Shown here piece by piece: positions 61,914-64,000 of a stretch of DNA of 64,000 nt (positions are counted from its first letter, which is position 1; each line of letters begins with the position of its first letter). The notes under the pieces were generated by a model that did not search any database, was not told the DNA's origin, and saw only the letters and a list, made by a program, of their open reading frames with translations. Made by a program: the position numbers and the translations under genes. The stretch is from Bradyrhizobium sp. RD5-C2 (GTDB taxonomy: Bacteria; Pseudomonadota; Alphaproteobacteria; Rhizobiales; Xanthobacteraceae): contig NZ_BOVL01000010.1 in the NCBI RefSeq assembly GCF_019972155.1, forward strand, positions 346,183 to 410,182, written 5' to 3'.

Positions 61914-61998
61914 CGTCATTGCCAGCGAAGCGAAGCAATCCATCCCGCCGCTTGTGGAGATATGGATTGCTTCGTCGCTATCGCTCCTCGCAATGACG
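61914..61998. repeat. Imperfect inverted repeat of Bradyrhizobium intergenic type
   Basis: The left arm (61914-61943, CGTCATTGCC, then AGCGAAGCGAAGCAATCCAT) pairs imperfectly with the right arm (61962-61998, ATGGATTGCTTCGTCGC, ending CAATGACG). I recognise this as a widespread intergenic repeat in Bradyrhizobium and related genomes. Between the convergent genes ending at 61892 and 62018 it can also end transcription. Confidence 0.75.
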
Positions 61999-62017
61999 AG
62001 GGAAGCCCAATAGCATG

Positions 62018-63370
62018 TCAGCCGGCCGCTGAGAGGCCGGTGTCGATCCCTTCGGCGATCGCCTTCACATCCAGTGCGGTGAGGATCAGGGGCGGGGACA
62101 GGATCAGGTTGTTGCCGGAGACGCGCAGCATCACTCCGGCCTCGTAGGCGCTATCTGCCACCTTCGCCATGGTCTTCTTGTCGGCGGGCTTCTTGCTGTC
62201 GCGATCGGCGACCAGCTCGAGCGCGGCCATCAGGCCCTTGCCCCTGACGTCGCCAACCAGCGGATGTTTCGCCTTGAGCGCGGCCAACGCCTGCGCAAGG
62301 TCCTTGCCGCGCGCGGCGGCATTCTCGTCGAGCTTGAGGAGGCGGGTCTCGGCGAGCGCGGCAAGGCCCGCGGCGCAGCCGACCGGATGGCCTGAATACG
62401 TATAGCCATGGCCGATCGAGCCGAAATTGGTGGTGTCAGCCTCGAAGGTTTCCGCGACCTGCTCGCCGATCAAGGTCGCGCCGAGCGGGAAATAGCCCGA
62501 GGTGATCGCCTTAGCCATCGTCATCATGTCGGGCTTCACGCCCCATAACCGCGAGCCCGACCACGCGCCGGTGCGTCCGAATCCGGTGACGACTTCGTCG
62601 GCGATCATCAGGATCCCGTGGCGGTCGCAGATCTCGCGCGCGAGCTTCATGAAGCTGTCCGGCGGCACGATCACGCCGCCAGCCCCGAGCACCGGCTCCA
62701 TGATGAAGGCCGCGATGGTGTCGGCGCCCTGGAATGCGATCTCCTCCTCCATCGCCGCCGCGCAAAGCTGCGCGAGTTTGGCGGGATCGGCTTCGTTGAA
62801 GGGATTGCGATAGGTCGACGGCGCCGGGATATGGAATACGCCGGGCAGCATCGGCTCATAGTTGCGGCGGAAATTGGCGTTACCGTTGACCGACGCGCCG
62901 CCGAAATGGGTGCCGTGATAGCCCTTCTTCAGCGCCAGGAACTTGGTGCGGTCGGCCTGGCCCTTGATCTTCCAGTATTGCCGCGCAAGCCGCAGCGCGG
63001 TCTCGACCGAGTCCGATCCGCCCGACGTGAAAAAGGCGCGAACCATGCCTTCCGGCTTGAACCATTCGGTCAGCTCGTAGGCGAGTTCGATCGAGGGGCC
63101 GCTTGAAGTGCCGCGGAAGCCAGAATAATACGGCAGCGCGCTGAGCTGATCTGCGATCGCTTGCTTGATCGGATCGCAGCTGTAGCCGAGGTTGACATTC
63201 CACAGGCCGCCGACCGCATCGATCACGGTCTTGCCGTCGATGTCGGTGACGTGGACGCCTTCGCCCTTCATCACGATCCGCGGCGGCTGCGCCCGCATCT
63301 CGGCGGGATGGGCCATCGGGTGCCAGATCGGCTTGGCGTTGTTCTCAACCAGGAAGTTTCTGTCGCGCAT
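62018..63370 (-). CDS. Class III PLP-dependent aminotransferase (omega-amino acid/amine:pyruvate type)
   Basis: Fold-type I aminotransferase of 450 residues. PLP Lys287 lies in TMAKAITSGYFPLG, the pyridine-nitrogen aspartate is Asp258 in MIADEV, and SGGSDSVETALRLARQYW precedes. The group acts on terminal amines of polyamines, beta-alanine or aryl amines with pyruvate as acceptor. It lies near the amine oxidase, on the other strand, giving two ways to use amines in this region. The ATG ends at 63370. Confidence 0.92.
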   Translation of the reverse strand: MRDRNFLVENNAKPIWHPMAHPAEMRAQPPRIVMKGEGVHVTDIDGKTVIDAVGGLWNVNLGYSCDPIKQAIADQLSALPYYSGFRGTSSGPSIELAYELTEWFKPEGMVRAFFTSGGSDSVETALRLARQYWKIKGQADRTKFLALKKGYHGTHFGGASVNGNANFRRNYEPMLPGVFHIPAPSTYRNPFNEADPAKLAQLCAAAMEEEIAFQGADTIAAFIMEPVLGAGGVIVPPDSFMKLAREICDRHGILMIADEVVTGFGRTGAWSGSRLWGVKPDMMTMAKAITSGYFPLGATLIGEQVAETFEADTTNFGSIGHGYTYSGHPVGCAAGLAALAETRLLKLDENAAARGKDLAQALAALKAKHPLVGDVRGKGLMAALELVADRDSKKPADKKTMAKVADSAYEAGVMLRVSGNNLILSPPLILTALDVKAIAEGIDTGLSAAG

Positions 63371-63434
63371 GATCGCTCTCTATCGTTAACGCGCTTTCTC
63401 CATGCGAACCGGTATAACTTCGCTGGAAAACGCT

Positions 63435-64000
63435 TTAGTCGAATTGCAACCCGAAATGCCGCAGCGCCTCGCTGTAGGACGCCGCTGGATTGCGCACGTC
63501 GAACAGTACGATACGCATGTTGCACGCGGCGGCGCCGGCGATGTTGCGGCGCTGGTCGTCGACGAAGACGCAATCCTCTGCCTCCAGCGCCAGTTCGTCC
63601 AGCGCGCTTTGATAGGCGCGCCGGTCGGGTTTCAGGATCCCGGTATGGGTCGCGTCGACGATGGTGTCGAAGCGCTTGAGGATGGAGAGGCGGGTGCGAA
63701 ACTCCGCACCGTAGAACAGGTCGAGCTCGTTCGACAGGATCGCGAGCCGGAACCCGGCGTCCGCGGCAAGGGTGATCGCGCGCACGGCTTCGGGACGGAT
63801 CACGGTGTCGGGATCGGCGCCCCGCGCACGCTTCACGAAGGTTTCCATGTCGCGCCAGTCCTCGCCGACCATGCGCCCGACCTCGCGGCTGCGCGTCAGC
63901 CAGTAATCGCGCTCGGAAATCTCGCCGCGCTGCATCGCAGCCCAGAGCGGATCGCTGTCGGGGGCAAATGGTCCGAGCCATTTCAGCGTGCACGGTGCGA
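63435..64000 (-). CDS. HAD-superfamily hydrolase, 5' end outside window
   Basis: C-terminal part of a haloacid-dehalogenase-like hydrolase: ILSNELD as motif II, the LKPDRRAYQ lysine as motif III and VFVDDQRRNIAGA as motif IV. The N-terminal DxDx nucleophile motif is not in the visible part. An in-frame ATG ends at 63935, but the frame stays open to the window edge and the preceding codons (LKWLGPFAPDSDPLW) read like cap-domain sequence, so the gene starts beyond 64000. It is 64 bp upstream of the aminotransferase on the same strand. Substrate unknown. Confidence 0.85.
   Translation of the reverse strand, partial: APCTLKWLGPFAPDSDPLWAAMQRGEISERDYWLTRSREVGRMVGEDWRDMETFVKRARGADPDTVIRPEAVRAITLAADAGFRLAILSNELDLFYGAEFRTRLSILKRFDTIVDATHTGILKPDRRAYQSALDELALEAEDCVFVDDQRRNIAGAAACNMRIVLFDVRNPAASYSEALRHFGLQFD

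Noticed and set aside
1..64000. tRNA, rRNA, CRISPR arrays, integrases, transposases or phage genes
   Set aside because: None was found by reading both strands; repeated sequences present are short palindromic elements without regular spacing.

Overview
The window is high-GC DNA coding on both strands, with little intergenic space and many branched-chain-amino-acid-type (LIV/Urt) ABC transporter genes. Together with three intergenic repeat families of a kind I recognise from Bradyrhizobium and relatives, this points to an alphaproteobacterium of the Bradyrhizobiaceae. The content is catabolic: use of amides, amines, aromatic or fatty acids and histidine. I see no rRNA, tRNA, CRISPR, phage or transposase genes.

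Region 1 (1-3.3 kb): hutH (5' end outside the window) and hutU, the first two steps of histidine degradation, closed by a terminator. Region 2 (3.3-10.9 kb): an orphan LIV-type binding protein and an acyl-CoA dehydrogenase on the minus strand, divergent from a GntR regulator, followed by a crotonase-fold protein, a double-domain acyl-CoA dehydrogenase and a class III CoA-transferase: an acyl-CoA catabolic set. Region 3 (11-18.5 kb): a MarR regulator divergent from a small HicB-like protein, a Rieske oxygenase with its phthalate-dioxygenase-type reductase, another orphan binding protein, a CoA-transferase, a thiolase-like protein and its DUF35 partner. This is probably import, ring oxidation, CoA activation and C-C cleavage of an aromatic or similar acid.

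Region 4 (18.8-43.8 kb) is the most interesting part: an enlarged amide-utilisation system. It starts with a cytoplasmic AmiC-like sensor and an AmiR-like ANTAR antiterminator. Right after amiR lie two small hairpins with six-base loops and then a strong intrinsic terminator, placed in front of a five-gene urea/amide-type ABC transporter. Downstream are aliphatic amidase amiE (all catalytic residues present), an NCS1 permease, a MetX-like alpha/beta hydrolase, a MoxR-type ATPase and a VWA protein. A second AmiC/AmiR pair on the minus strand faces a second operon, which has a clear sigma70 promoter, a long leader and a candidate terminator. That operon carries amidase, FmdA-type formamidase/acetamidase, a second complete ABC transporter, an SDR and a second, paralogous amidase.

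Region 5 (43.9-54.8 kb): an oligopeptide-type binding protein and a 6-aminohexanoate-dimer-hydrolase-like enzyme, a LuxR regulator, gamma-glutamyltransferase, an AraC-type regulator interrupted by one in-frame amber codon, an outer-membrane protein, a YtcJ-type amidohydrolase and a CobW-type metallochaperone. A shared inverted-repeat motif (ACC-N4-GGT core, flank GATTG) precedes several of these genes and suggests one regulon. Region 6 (54.9-64 kb): a third complete LIV-type ABC operon, a periplasmic copper amine oxidase, a small exported cysteine protein, a class III aminotransferase and a HAD hydrolase cut by the window edge. Regions 5 and 6 together look like a route in which amide- or glutamyl-linked amines are freed, imported and oxidised or transaminated.
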